Shown here in pieces: positions 1-8,346 of a DNA stretch of 64,000 bases. The DNA is from Alphaproteobacteria bacterium (GTDB taxonomy: Bacteria; Pseudomonadota; Alphaproteobacteria; UBA9219; RFNS01): contig WGMR01000006.1 of the NCBI GenBank assembly GCA_016124955.1, forward strand, positions 62,001 through 126,000, read 5' to 3'. The notes beneath the pieces are model-generated. The model saw only the letters and a list, made by a program, of their open reading frames with translations. It searched no databases and was not told where the DNA came from. A program made the position numbers and the translations under genes. Numbering within the stretch: the first letter of the stretch is position 1; every line of letters starts with the position of its first letter.

Positions 1-232
1 CGCCGCTGAAGGTGCCGGTCCCTATGCTAACGACCGTCATCGCCGTCTGGATGGTGGAAAGAAACAGGCTTGGATCCTGCAGCAGCTTCAGCGCCTGCCG
101 GGCGCCGGGATAGCGGTCATCCGCCATTTGCTGCAGCAAGGCGCGGCGCGATGTAAAAACCGCCAGTTCCGCCATGGCAAAGAAGCCGTTCAACAGAATC
201 AGCAACCCGACAATGATGTATTCCCAATGCAC
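1..232 (-). CDS. CNNM/DUF21 (TlyC/CorC-type) membrane protein, partial
   Basis: This is the N-terminal 77 residues of a gene that runs off the left edge. It starts at a GTG preceded by AAGGAT at normal spacing. The first hydrophobic helix (about residues 3-20, IIVGLLILLNGFFAMAELAV) contains the N-G-F-F-A-x-x-E signature of the DUF21/CNNM transmembrane domain. It continues into an Arg-rich stretch and a region matching the second helix of the family (FLSTIQTAMTVVSIGTG). Family members are integral membrane proteins, often with CBS and CorC domains that would lie outside the window, implicated in Mg2+/Co2+ efflux or tolerance. The start is 18 bp after the stop of the upstream ExoD-like gene, so the two are probably co-transcribed. 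Family call good; substrate unknown. Confidence 0.75.
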   Translation of the reverse strand, partial: MHWEYIIVGLLILLNGFFAMAELAVFTSRRALLQQMADDRYPGARQALKLLQDPSLFLSTIQTAMTVVSIGTGTFSG

Positions 233-250
233 GCAGCGCTTATCCTTCGG

Positions 251-886
251 TCAGGGCATGAAGTACAGCAAGGCCTTCATGATAGAGCCATAGAACAACG
301 TAGCATAGACCATAGAAGCAATGCCCGCCAGCAGCCCGCCGATGATGCAGAAGCCGTCACGTTCAATGAGGCCGATCCCGATCAGGGTCAGCCCCAGCGC
401 GGGCATGAAATTGCCGAACAAAACGGGCAACATAAGCACCAGCGTGACAATGATGCACAGCGCGCCAAGGAAATGCTTGGCATAACGCCCCGTCAGCAAC
501 ATCCAGCGCGGACGGAACAACCGTTCGACCTTGTTCAGATAGGGCGCCGCCTTGCCCACCACAGTCTGGAAGCTGCTGCGCTTGAATTCAATGCGGCCAA
601 GAAACTTCGGCACCCACGGGCGATTGAAGCCGAGCATCATCTGCATCGCCAGCAAAAAAATGGGAAACCCGAGCACGGTCGAAACGCCGGGTATGCCGCC
701 GAGGATCAGGTTCGGCAGCGCAAAAATGATGATCGTGACGCCGTGCGCGCGCGGCCCGAGCGCGGAGAGAAATTCAGCCAGCGTGAAGCGTTCGTTCTTC
801 ACTTCGGCGATATAGTCTTCCAGCAACGCCGAAATAGTGCGTCGGTGCCGCGGCCTTATCTCTATAGGCAAGTTGCTCTGATTCAT
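251..886 (-). CDS. ExoD-like (exopolysaccharide synthesis) membrane protein
   Basis: A 211-residue protein of the ExoD family, named for a rhizobial protein needed for exopolysaccharide production and alkali tolerance; its biochemical activity is not established. An N-terminal soluble segment (SALLEDYIAEVKNERFTLAEF) is followed by the characteristic hydrophobic block with G-P-R-A-H-G and P-N-L-I-L-G-G-I-P-G motifs, and two or three further membrane segments at the C-terminus. I chose the ATG at 886 because the upstream extension in frame has no family resemblance; no strong ribosome binding site is visible. It is divergent from the TPR glycosyltransferase at 975 and lies just upstream of the CNNM protein. 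A paralogue is at 15589-16221. Confidence 0.8.
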   Translation of the reverse strand: MNQSNLPIEIRPRHRRTISALLEDYIAEVKNERFTLAEFLSALGPRAHGVTIIIFALPNLILGGIPGVSTVLGFPIFLLAMQMMLGFNRPWVPKFLGRIEFKRSSFQTVVGKAAPYLNKVERLFRPRWMLLTGRYAKHFLGALCIIVTLVLMLPVLFGNFMPALGLTLIGIGLIERDGFCIIGGLLAGIASMVYATLFYGSIMKALLYFMP

Positions 887-974
887 TGTATGTATAAGAT
901 CACCATGCTTTGTGACAGGGGTATGGCATGCAATGAGGTAAAAATCCAGTTGGTTAAGAGCCTGTTTGTTGGGA

Positions 975-2717
975 ATGATGGCCGAGCCAAAGCGCGAACG
1001 ATTTAACGAGATCATGCAGCATTACCGCGCCGGGGCGCTGCCCGAGGCGGCCGAGGCGGTAAGGCAGGCGCTTACGGTTTCGCCAAGCGATCTCAATTTC
1101 CTTCATCTTGACGGCATGATCGCGGCCGCGCGCGGCGACCACGGCCGGGCGGTCATGCAGTACCGGCTGGCGCTGGCGCAGCGCGGCGATTGGGCCGAGG
1201 CACGTTTCAATCTTGCGCTCAGCCTCATTGCCCAAAAACAGTATGACGAGGCCGAACGGACGCTCTCGGCCCTGACCAAGCTGCAACCGCAGATTGCGCA
1301 GTTCCACGAAACGCTGGCGCGCACGCAGCAAATGAGGGGCGACATACCCGCCGCCATCGCAGCGCTTACAGAAGCCGTAAAACTTGTGCCCGCCAACAAC
1401 GAATGGCAGGGCTGGCTCGCGCTATTGCGCCGCCAGATATGCGATTTCACTGAGCCGCCCGAAACCGTGCAGCTTCCGCCCGCCGCCGCGATCGTGCTGT
1501 GCGACGACCCGGATGCACAGCGCGCAGGCGCCGAGAATTACGCGGCACAAAAATTTTCATCCATCAAGCCGATGCCGCCACGCAGCCCCGCGGCGGGGGA
1601 ACGCATCCGCATAGGCTATATTTCTTCCGACCTGCATGCGCACGCAACTTCCTACCTTCTGGCCGGGCTGTTTGCGTTGCACGACCGCAGCAAGTTCGAG
1701 GTTTTCGTTTATAGCTACGGCATTGATGACGGTTCCGATATCCGCCAGCGCATCAAAGATACGACCGAACATTTCACCGATGTAAGCGCCCTGCGCGCCG
1801 CGCAAGTGGCGACGCAGATCAGGAAAGACGGGATCGATATTTTGATCGACCTGAAAGGCTATACGCGCGGCGGGCGGCTCGATATCCTCGCCTGCCGTCC
1901 CGCGCCGGTACAGATGCACTGGCTTGGCTTCCCCGGCACGCTGGGCGCAGGGTTTATCGATTATTTTATAGCCGACGCCGTGACGATCCCGCCCGAAAAC
2001 GCCGGCCACTTCCGCGAACAAATCATCCGCCTGCCCGGCAGCTACCAGATCAACGACGATGCCCGCCCGCGCCCCGAAGCGCAGCCGCGCACCGCGTACG
2101 GATTGCCGGAAAACGCGCTCGTGCTCGGCAGCTTCAACCAGACCTATAAAACCACGCCGGAAATTTTCGGCCTTTGGATGGAAATCCTGAACGAACTGCC
2201 GGACGCCGTGTTGTGGCTGTACGAATCCAGCCCCCACAGCACCCGGCAACTGCAGCCGATGATGCAAGCCGCCGGGATCGACCCCGACCGCATCGTGACC
2301 GCGTGCATGGCGGAGCAGGCCGAGCATCTGGCGCGCTACCACCATGTCGATATCGCGCTCGATACCTTTCCGGTCGGCGGCCACACAACCACCAGCGATG
2401 CGCTGTGGATGGGCGTCCCCACCGTTACGCTGGCGGGCCGAACCTTCGTTTCGCGCGTCGCGGCCAGCTTGCTGACCGCCGCCGGGCTGCCCGAGCTGGT
2501 ATGCGGCGATATCGCGCAGTATCACAAAACCATACTTTGGCTGGCCCGCGACGCAGCGGAGCGGCAGCGCATCTGTGCGCATCTGTCGGGCAAGCGCGAC
2601 GTATTGCCGTTGTTCGATACGCCGCGCTTTGTGCACGGGCTGGAGCGGGGGCTGGAAACCGCATGGCGGCGCGCGCTGGATGGCAAGCCGCCGGAAACAT
2701 TTGACGTGCCCGCCTGA
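975..2717 (+). CDS. TPR protein with GT41 (O-GlcNAc transferase-like) glycosyltransferase domain
   Basis: About 580 residues. Roughly residues 1-150 form helical TPR repeats; residues about 205-560 form a glycosyltransferase family 41 catalytic region. Recognisable motifs are GYISSDLHAHAT (the loop with the conserved His), WLGFPGTLGA followed by IDYFIAD, LGSFNQTYKTTPEIF with a following LWL, and DTFPVGGHTTTSDALWMG, the nucleotide-sugar binding signature. In the family these enzymes transfer GlcNAc or other sugars to Ser/Thr or Asn of proteins such as flagellin or adhesins; the target here is unknown. Start chosen at the ATG ATG pair (975/978). It is one of three TPR-glycosyltransferase proteins in the window (also 21218-22960 and 39018-40523, which carry GT9-like ends instead). 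Confidence 0.85.
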   Translation: MMAEPKRERFNEIMQHYRAGALPEAAEAVRQALTVSPSDLNFLHLDGMIAAARGDHGRAVMQYRLALAQRGDWAEARFNLALSLIAQKQYDEAERTLSALTKLQPQIAQFHETLARTQQMRGDIPAAIAALTEAVKLVPANNEWQGWLALLRRQICDFTEPPETVQLPPAAAIVLCDDPDAQRAGAENYAAQKFSSIKPMPPRSPAAGERIRIGYISSDLHAHATSYLLAGLFALHDRSKFEVFVYSYGIDDGSDIRQRIKDTTEHFTDVSALRAAQVATQIRKDGIDILIDLKGYTRGGRLDILACRPAPVQMHWLGFPGTLGAGFIDYFIADAVTIPPENAGHFREQIIRLPGSYQINDDARPRPEAQPRTAYGLPENALVLGSFNQTYKTTPEIFGLWMEILNELPDAVLWLYESSPHSTRQLQPMMQAAGIDPDRIVTACMAEQAEHLARYHHVDIALDTFPVGGHTTTSDALWMGVPTVTLAGRTFVSRVAASLLTAAGLPELVCGDIAQYHKTILWLARDAAERQRICAHLSGKRDVLPLFDTPRFVHGLERGLETAWRRALDGKPPETFDVPA

Positions 2718-2749
2718 TGTTCCGGTAGAATGGCCGGAGCGAGGCAAAT

Positions 2750-3268
2750 ATGACGAAACTTGATATCCGCATCATTCCCGACCCGGTGCTGCGCCAGACC
2801 GCAGCCCCGGTCGCCGCCGTTGACAAGCAGATCGCCAAGCAAATGGACGATATGCTTGAGACCATGTATGCGGGCAAGGGCATCGGGCTTGCGGCGACGC
2901 AGGTGGGGCTTTTGAACCGGGTGATCGTGATCGATGTCAGCACCAAGGAAAAAAAATCCGATCCGCTTTTGATCGCCAACCCGGAAATCACATGGCAATC
3001 GGACGATACCTTTACCTATAGCGAGGGCTGCCTTTCCATACCCGACCAGTACGCCGAAGTGACGCGGCCACGCAAAATACGCCTTGGTTACCTCGATAAG
3101 GACGGCAAGTCATGTGCGCTGGAGGCGGAGGATCTGCTTTCCATTTGCATCCAGCACGAAATTGACCATCTGAACGGCGTGCTGTTCATCGATTATCTTT
3201 CGACGCTGAAACGCAACATGATCATCCGCAAGGTTGAAAAAGCGAAACGGCTGGGCGGCGATGGATAG
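2750..3268 (+). CDS. def: Peptide deformylase
   Basis: A 172-residue deformylase that removes the formyl group from nascent N-terminal methionine in the cytoplasm. All three family motifs are present: [10 protein letters not shown] (residues about 44-53), EGCLSIP (about 91-97, the Cys metal ligand) and [12 protein letters not shown] (about 134-145, the two His ligands and catalytic Glu). An AGCGAGG sequence precedes the ATG. It overlaps the start of fmt by 8 bp, giving the widespread def-fmt pair, whose products remove and add the same formyl group. truA follows, so a three-gene operon is likely. Confidence 0.97.
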   Translation: MTKLDIRIIPDPVLRQTAAPVAAVDKQIAKQMDDMLETMYAGKGIGLAATQVGLLNRVIVIDVSTKEKKSDPLLIANPEITWQSDDTFTYSEGCLSIPDQYAEVTRPRKIRLGYLDKDGKSCALEAEDLLSICIQHEIDHLNGVLFIDYLSTLKRNMIIRKVEKAKRLGGDG

Positions 3269-4193
3269 GTTGCGCCTCGTTTTCATGGGAACGCCCGCTT
3301 TTTCGGTGCCCGCGCTGGCGGCGGTACGCGCGGCGGGGCACGATGTCGTGGCCGTATATTGCCAGCCGCCCAAACCGGCCGGGCGCGGCCAGAAGGAACA
3401 AAAATCCCCGGTCCAGGAATATGCGGAACGCGACGGCATTCCCGTACGCACACCGAAAAGCTTGCGCAATGGCGAAGAACAGGCGGGGTTTGCCGCGCTG
3501 AAGGCCGATGCCGCCGTTGTTGTGGCCTATGGCCTGATTTTACCCAGAGAAATACTGATGGCGCCGCGGCTCGGTTGCCTGAATATCCACGCATCGCTGC
3601 TGCCGCGCTGGCGCGGCGCGGCGCCGATCCAGCGCGCCATGCTGGCGGGCGACCATGAAACCGGCATCACCATTATGCAGATGGATGAAGGGCTCGATAC
3701 CGGCCCGATGCTTCTGGCGGAAAAAACCCCGATCACCGAAAACACCACCGCGACGCAATTGCACGACACGCTCGCGGCCATGGGCGCGGGCATGATCACG
3801 CGCGCGCTGGTGGGCCTTGCGCAAGGCACGTTGCACACAAAGCCGCAGCCCGTCGAAGGCATGACCTATGCCGCCAAACTGGCGCGGGCCGATGGCGCGA
3901 TCGACTGGGCACAGCCCGCTGCCGCCACGGGACGGCAGGTGCGCGCGCTGAACCCATGGCCGGGCACCTTTTGCAAGCTTGACGGGGAAACCATCAAGGT
4001 TTTGGCGGCGGCGCCGGCCCCCGGCACGGGCGCGCCCGGCACGTTGCTGGACGATCAATGCACGGTCGCATGCGGCGAAGGCGCGCTGCGCCTGCTGACC
4101 GTGCAGCGCCCGGGTAAAGCGCCCGTGGGAGGCGGCGAATTCTTGCGCGGCGCACGGCTTGCGAGTGGCGCGGCTTTCGGGAACGGCGCATGA
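3261..4193 (+). CDS. fmt: Methionyl-tRNA formyltransferase
   Basis: A 310-residue enzyme that transfers a formyl group from 10-formyl-THF to initiator Met-tRNA. The N-terminal [11 protein letters not shown] and the active-site region [17 protein letters not shown] (Asn, His and the SLLP loop) are clear, followed by the EGLDTGP segment and a C-terminal OB-like tRNA-binding region ending in LASGAAFG. The start is the ATG overlapping the def stop (ATGGATAG); a longer reading frame begins at 3234 but would add residues with no homologous role. The stop overlaps the truA start by 4 bp. Confidence 0.97.
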   Translation: MDRLRLVFMGTPAFSVPALAAVRAAGHDVVAVYCQPPKPAGRGQKEQKSPVQEYAERDGIPVRTPKSLRNGEEQAGFAALKADAAVVVAYGLILPREILMAPRLGCLNIHASLLPRWRGAAPIQRAMLAGDHETGITIMQMDEGLDTGPMLLAEKTPITENTTATQLHDTLAAMGAGMITRALVGLAQGTLHTKPQPVEGMTYAAKLARADGAIDWAQPAAATGRQVRALNPWPGTFCKLDGETIKVLAAAPAPGTGAPGTLLDDQCTVACGEGALRLLTVQRPGKAPVGGGEFLRGARLASGAAFGNGA

Positions 4194-4930
4194 TGCGGTG
4201 GAAGCTTACGATCGAATATGACGGCAGCGGGTTTTCCGGCTGGCAGCGGCAGGACCACGCCATGACGGTGCAGCAAGCGCTTGAAGATGCGATCAAGGGT
4301 TTTGCCGGCGAAAATGTGCGCGTGCAGGGTGCCGGGCGCACGGATGCGGGCGTGCACGCGCTGGCACAGGTCGCGCATTTTGATCTGACCAAAGACGCGG
4401 ACGCCGATACGGTGCGCGATGCCATCAATTTCCACGCCCGGCCGCACAAGGTCGTTGTTGTGCAGGCGGAGCAAGTGCACGATGATTTTCATGCCCGCTT
4501 CGATGCCATGGCGCGCAGCTACCGCTATCAGATATACAACCGCCGCGCCCCGAGCGTGCTGATGGCGGCGCAGGCATGGCACCTGCCCCGTCCGCTTGAT
4601 ATTGAGGCCATGCAGCAGGCCGCGCGGCAATTGATCGGCAACCACGATTTTTCAACCTTCCGGGCACAGAACTGCCAAGCGAGCACGCCTGTCAAAACGC
4701 TGGACATGCTTGAGATTGGGCGCACGGGGGATATGGTGACGATCAGTACCCGCGCGCGTTCGTTTCTCTATCATCAGGTGCGCAACATGGCGGGAACGCT
4801 TGCGCTTGTCGGCACCGGGCAATGGTCGCAAAAGGATTTTACGCAGGCATTCAAGGCGCATGACCGCACCAAGGGCGGCCCCACCGCCCCGGCGCACGGG
4901 CTTTTCTTTGCGGGCGTTAGCTACGGCTGA
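4190..4930 (+). CDS. truA: tRNA pseudouridine(38-40) synthase
   Basis: A 246-residue TruA family enzyme that isomerises uridines 38, 39 and 40 in the tRNA anticodon stem. The N-terminal [14 protein letters not shown] and the catalytic [18 protein letters not shown] (catalytic Asp in RTDAGVHA) are intact, as is the C-terminal [13 protein letters not shown]. The start is either of two consecutive ATGs (4190/4193) overlapping the fmt stop, so translation is probably coupled. Its last 10 bp overlap the end of the convergent YgjV-like gene. Confidence 0.96.
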   Translation: MMRWKLTIEYDGSGFSGWQRQDHAMTVQQALEDAIKGFAGENVRVQGAGRTDAGVHALAQVAHFDLTKDADADTVRDAINFHARPHKVVVVQAEQVHDDFHARFDAMARSYRYQIYNRRAPSVLMAAQAWHLPRPLDIEAMQQAARQLIGNHDFSTFRAQNCQASTPVKTLDMLEIGRTGDMVTISTRARSFLYHQVRNMAGTLALVGTGQWSQKDFTQAFKAHDRTKGGPTAPAHGLFFAGVSYG

Positions 4931-5541
4931 TTACCGGCCCGCGCATCGACGCGCACCGGAACCGGCTGCAGAACCGGACGCGCGGGCGCAAGGGAAGCAA
5001 GAAACATGCGCAGCGACGGCATATCGTGCCGCGCGACGCTGACGGCGACCGACAGCATCATCAGCACACCGGAAACCGCAAGCGCGGCCGAGGAAATATA
5101 CAAGGCATAAGCGAGCCAGCAAAATTCGCCCGAAAAACAAAGGGCGCGAAAAGGCAGGGGCCGGTCGCGAAAGAATACGGCCGAACCGATGCCGAGCGCC
5201 GCGCCAAGCGGCAAAAGTTCGTAAGGCGCGTGCACGGACGGCAGCGTAAGCGTGCATACGGCGAAAAGGCAGGCGGCGGTCGTGCCCCGCATATACCGTT
5301 CGGGCAGGGTTGCGGCGCCGAAATTCCTGGCAAGGGCGATCAAAGAAACGAAAGCACCGCTTATCTGGCCCAGCAAGCCGAAATGCGCGATCCAGAACAG
5401 GCAGGGAAAGCACAGAACCCAAAGCGCGACCCGCGGGCGTTTGATCTGATAGCCGCACAGATTGATGACGAGGGCGATAAAGCCGAATATTTCGGCCCAA
5501 ACAAGCGTATTCACGGCGGTAGCCTTAGTTGTTGTCGTCAC
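4921..5541 (-). CDS. YgjV-like inner membrane protein
   Basis: A 206-residue polytopic membrane protein with about six hydrophobic segments, beginning with an EIFGFIALVINLCGYQIK segment and containing FPCLFWIAHFGLLGQISGA. This pattern matches the Imp-YgjV family of bacterial inner membrane proteins, which has no assigned function. A soluble, Arg/Pro-rich tail closes the protein. It is convergent with truA (10 bp overlap of the two ends) and divergent from the pilus secretin gene, so the 146 bp upstream of it must hold promoters for both directions. Confidence 0.7.
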   Translation of the reverse strand: MTTTTKATAVNTLVWAEIFGFIALVINLCGYQIKRPRVALWVLCFPCLFWIAHFGLLGQISGAFVSLIALARNFGAATLPERYMRGTTAACLFAVCTLTLPSVHAPYELLPLGAALGIGSAVFFRDRPLPFRALCFSGEFCWLAYALYISSAALAVSGVLMMLSVAVSVARHDMPSLRMFLASLAPARPVLQPVPVRVDARAGNQP

Positions 5542-5687
5542 CCGAATTTAAGGCCGCTTGCTTAATACATCCGTAATTTACCCGCCAGCATTTTTGTAAA
5601 ACCTATGAACAAGGCATGTTCGTTACGAGGCCGGTTTTGACATTAACCATAATTTTCTGCAGAGTCCCGGCCCTCACCTGCTCATGT

Positions 5688-7490
5688 ATGCTTATGCACA
5701 CCCCGCTCAACAAAATATCTATTATAATCATAGGCTTGGTTCTCGCCGGTAGCCTTGCGGGTTGCGGGGTGCTGATGGGCGAGCCGCCGGCTGACGGCAA
5801 CCTGACCCGCGAAGATTACCGCGCGCTGCGCGAACGGCATGACGATCTGCTGGCCGAAGGGACGCTGCAGGAACCGCCGATCCCGCCGCTGGTTGCCGCG
5901 CCAGCCCCGCAACCGGCCGTAGCCGCAGCCTTGCCCGCCAAGCTTGTAAGCATCACCGTGACCGACCAGGTGGCGTTGCGGGACGTTCTGGTCGATCTCG
6001 CGCGCGAAGCGGGCGCCAATCTTGAGCTTGATCCCCGCATTGAAGGCGGGATCATCTTTTCCGCCAAGGACCAGCCGTTTGACGAGGTGCTGGAGCGCAT
6101 TTGCGACCTTGCGGGGCTTCGTTACCGGGCCGAAGGCAAATATCTGCGCATAGAGCTTGATGAACCTTATATGTTCACCTACCGGCTGGATTACCCGAGC
6201 CTGAGCCGCCGTACCGAAAGCGAAGTTTCGATCGCCACCAACGTATTTGATTCCGATGTCGGCAGCGGCAACAACGGCAACAGCAACGCAAACGGCAACG
6301 GCAATACGGGGAACGACAACAACTCGCTCGCGCGCGTACGTTCGGTAGCCGATGCGGATTTCTGGGGCGAGGTCGAAAAGACGGTCGGCAACATCCTTGC
6401 TTCCACCGGGCGCAGCAAGCCCTTGCTGGCACGCGCAGAAAGCGCCGGCGCGGGCGGTGCGGCAACCAAGGCCGATTTTACGCTAAACCGGCAAGCCGGT
6501 ATCGTTTCCGTGTACGGCACGGGCCGCCAGCACAGGGCGATCAAAGATTACCTGCAGCAGCTCCAGCACGGCGCAAACGCGCAAGTGTTGATCGAGGCGC
6601 GGATCGTCGAGGTCGAGCTTTCGGAAAAATACCGCAGCGGCATCAACTGGCGCACGCTGTTCGGCGGCGCGGTTGATTTCGCCGGGCGCTTCGGCACCGT
6701 CGGCGCGGGCGCGCATTTCATCGCCCCGACCACGGCGGCGGAAAACGCCTTTACCGCATCGCTGAACAACGAGGATATTGCAGGCATTCTGAACCTCGTG
6801 CGCGAATTTGGCACCACGCGCATTCTGTCTTCGCCGCGCCTGACGGTTTTGAACAACCAGACCGCGGTTCTGAAAGTGGCGCGCAACGAGGTTTACTTCA
6901 CAACCTCGGCCCAGTTCCCGACCACGATCAGCACGGGCGGCGTGCCGGTTTCGGGCACGCCGGTTTTCACCAGTACGCCGCGCACCGTGCCTGTGGGGCT
7001 TGTGATGACCGTGCAACCTTCGGTCGATCAGCAGACGCAGCAAATCACCATGACATTGCGCCCGACCATTTCGCGCATCGTCAAGCAGGTGCCCGACCCT
7101 TCGATCGGCCTCAATGCCGCGCAGCAAGGCAACAGCACGCCGGTCGAATCCCTGATCCCCGTTCTGGCGGTGCGGGAGATGGATTCCGTTTTGCGCATGC
7201 GTTCGGGCGAAGTTGCGATTATGGGCGGCCTGATGCAGGACAGCACAGAGAATAATGAATCCGGCATACCGCCGTTCGACGAAGCGCCTGCGCTCGGGCT
7301 GCTCGGTAAATCGAACGACAACACGGGCGCGACCACCGAGCTTGTGATCCTGCTGCGCGCCAGCATCGTGAAGAGCGCGACGCCGGACATGGCCGATGCC
7401 GCGTTATATGACAAGTTCGGGCGCGACCCCCGCCCGCTGCTTCTGCCGGTCGTCGCTACGCCGCCTGCAAGCGAACCCCGCGAGCAGTAA
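5688..7490 (+). CDS. mshL: MshL/PilQ/GspD-type secretin lipoprotein
   Basis: About 600 residues; forms the outer-membrane channel for a type IV pilus or type II secretion system. The start at 5688 (or ATG 5694) gives a lipoprotein signal ending in the lipobox L-A-G-C, which decides against the longer frame. Residues about 86-156 are a secretin/TonB short N-terminal domain (VALRDVLVDLAREAGANLEL), then comes an Asn/Gly-rich linker (about 190-212). A secretin domain follows (about 295-560), with VLIEARIVEVELSE, RILSSPRLTVLNNQTAVLKV, VPVGLVMTVQPSVD and MRSGEVAIMGGLMQDS. This architecture fits MshL of the MSHA pilus best. First gene of the pilus cluster running to 14593. Confidence 0.88.
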   Translation: MLMHTPLNKISIIIIGLVLAGSLAGCGVLMGEPPADGNLTREDYRALRERHDDLLAEGTLQEPPIPPLVAAPAPQPAVAAALPAKLVSITVTDQVALRDVLVDLAREAGANLELDPRIEGGIIFSAKDQPFDEVLERICDLAGLRYRAEGKYLRIELDEPYMFTYRLDYPSLSRRTESEVSIATNVFDSDVGSGNNGNSNANGNGNTGNDNNSLARVRSVADADFWGEVEKTVGNILASTGRSKPLLARAESAGAGGAATKADFTLNRQAGIVSVYGTGRQHRAIKDYLQQLQHGANAQVLIEARIVEVELSEKYRSGINWRTLFGGAVDFAGRFGTVGAGAHFIAPTTAAENAFTASLNNEDIAGILNLVREFGTTRILSSPRLTVLNNQTAVLKVARNEVYFTTSAQFPTTISTGGVPVSGTPVFTSTPRTVPVGLVMTVQPSVDQQTQQITMTLRPTISRIVKQVPDPSIGLNAAQQGNSTPVESLIPVLAVREMDSVLRMRSGEVAIMGGLMQDSTENNESGIPPFDEAPALGLLGKSNDNTGATTELVILLRASIVKSATPDMADAALYDKFGRDPRPLLLPVVATPPASEPREQ

Positions 7491-7513
7491 CACTTTGTAG
7501 ATTCCTGCCACTT

Positions 7514-7664
7514 TTACCCACAGAGCTTCATATTTCTGTGGATAACTTATTAACCATGTAAATATCTGTAAAATAAGGAGTTGCATAAGATGGTGTTCGC
7601 TGGAATTAATGGCCAGCCTGCCTCTTTGTTTCGAAAACGTATCAACAAAACATCCTTATCCACA
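7514..7664. promoter_or_regulatory. Cluster of DnaA-box-like sites ahead of the pilin gene
   Basis: Two perfect 9-mers of the DnaA box consensus TTATCCACA lie here, one on the minus strand (7537-7545, read as TGTGGATAA) and one on the plus strand (7656-7664). A third site with one mismatch, TTACCCACA, is at 7514-7522. The first two form an inverted repeat (CCACAGA ... TCTGTGG). The stretch between boxes two and three is AT-rich (TTATTAACCATGTAAATATC). The sites occupy most of the 184 bp gap between the secretin and pilin genes. Either DnaA-dependent control of pilin expression or a DnaA-binding/origin-like site is possible; the sequence shows the boxes, the role is inferred. Confidence 0.55.
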
Positions 7665-7674
7665 GGAACTCATC

Positions 7675-8346
7675 ATGCCTCCTGCCATGCTCACTCCCGC
7701 CATTCATCATACGAAGGGCTTCACGCTGGTCGAACTGGCCATCGTGCTTGTCATCATCGGTCTCATCATCGGCGGGGTCTTGGCCTCGCAACAGGTGATG
7801 CAGAACGCCCGCATCACCAATGCCATAAGCGGGATCCAGTCTTTCCAGGCCGCCTTCCAGAGCTACAACCAGAATTTCGGCGCGCTGCCCGGCGACGATC
7901 TTTCCGCCCTCACGCGTTTCGGAAACGAGCTGGCCCTCGGTAAGGGTAATGGTGACGGCCTTATCGGCACGGCAGATTTGAACGAAACCTACAACGTGCC
8001 CGTTACGGAAAGTGCGCTTGGCAAGGTAGAAAGCGTTTATGTTTGGGCGCATTTGCGGGCCGCGAACCTGATCAAGGGCGCGCCGAACCCGGCTTCGCAG
8101 CCCGCCAACCCGTTCAACGGTATCTATGGCATCCAGAACGGGGCCTTCAGCAACGGCATTCCCGTCGGCACCAGTGTCGTTTGCCTCAACCGCGTGCCGG
8201 GCACCGCGGCGCTGGCGATCGACACCAGGCTGGATGACGGCGAACCTGATACCGGCGCCATGCGCGCGGGCACGGGGCTTACGAATGAAACGGCGGCCGA
8301 AAGCTATGTTCAGGGCAGCAACTATGTGGTGTGTACGGCGCTCTAA
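7675..8346 (+). CDS. Type IV prepilin / pseudopilin, probable major subunit
   Basis: A 223-residue prepilin. A 15-residue leader (ending HHTKG) is cut before FTLVELAIVLVIIGLIIGGV, the hydrophobic assembly helix with Phe+1 and Glu+5. After the helix come the FGALPGDDL motif and a Gly/Asn-rich globular domain. The start at 7675 is supported by CACAGGA 7 bp upstream; the frame extends to 7609 without a usable ribosome binding site. Its gene sits behind the DnaA-box cluster and overlaps the next prepilin gene by 23 bp. It is likely the main fibre subunit because it is the first and better-insulated pilin gene, but that is inference. No prepilin peptidase lies in the window. Confidence 0.85.
   Translation: MPPAMLTPAIHHTKGFTLVELAIVLVIIGLIIGGVLASQQVMQNARITNAISGIQSFQAAFQSYNQNFGALPGDDLSALTRFGNELALGKGNGDGLIGTADLNETYNVPVTESALGKVESVYVWAHLRAANLIKGAPNPASQPANPFNGIYGIQNGAFSNGIPVGTSVVCLNRVPGTAALAIDTRLDDGEPDTGAMRAGTGLTNETAAESYVQGSNYVVCTAL

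Noticed and set aside
128-1006. 292-codon plus-strand frame
   Set aside because: It is the shadow of the ExoD-like gene on the other strand, with His/Gln/Arg-rich low-sense composition.
5637-5665. TTGACA at 5637 as promoter of the secretin gene
   Set aside because: The -35 is perfect but no -10 is found at 16-18 bp spacing.
7581-7943. Plus-strand frame with AAGGAG at 7575-7580
   Set aside because: It runs through the pilin gene in another frame, with His/Arg-rich composition; the ribosome binding site may serve a short leader, but no real protein is visible.
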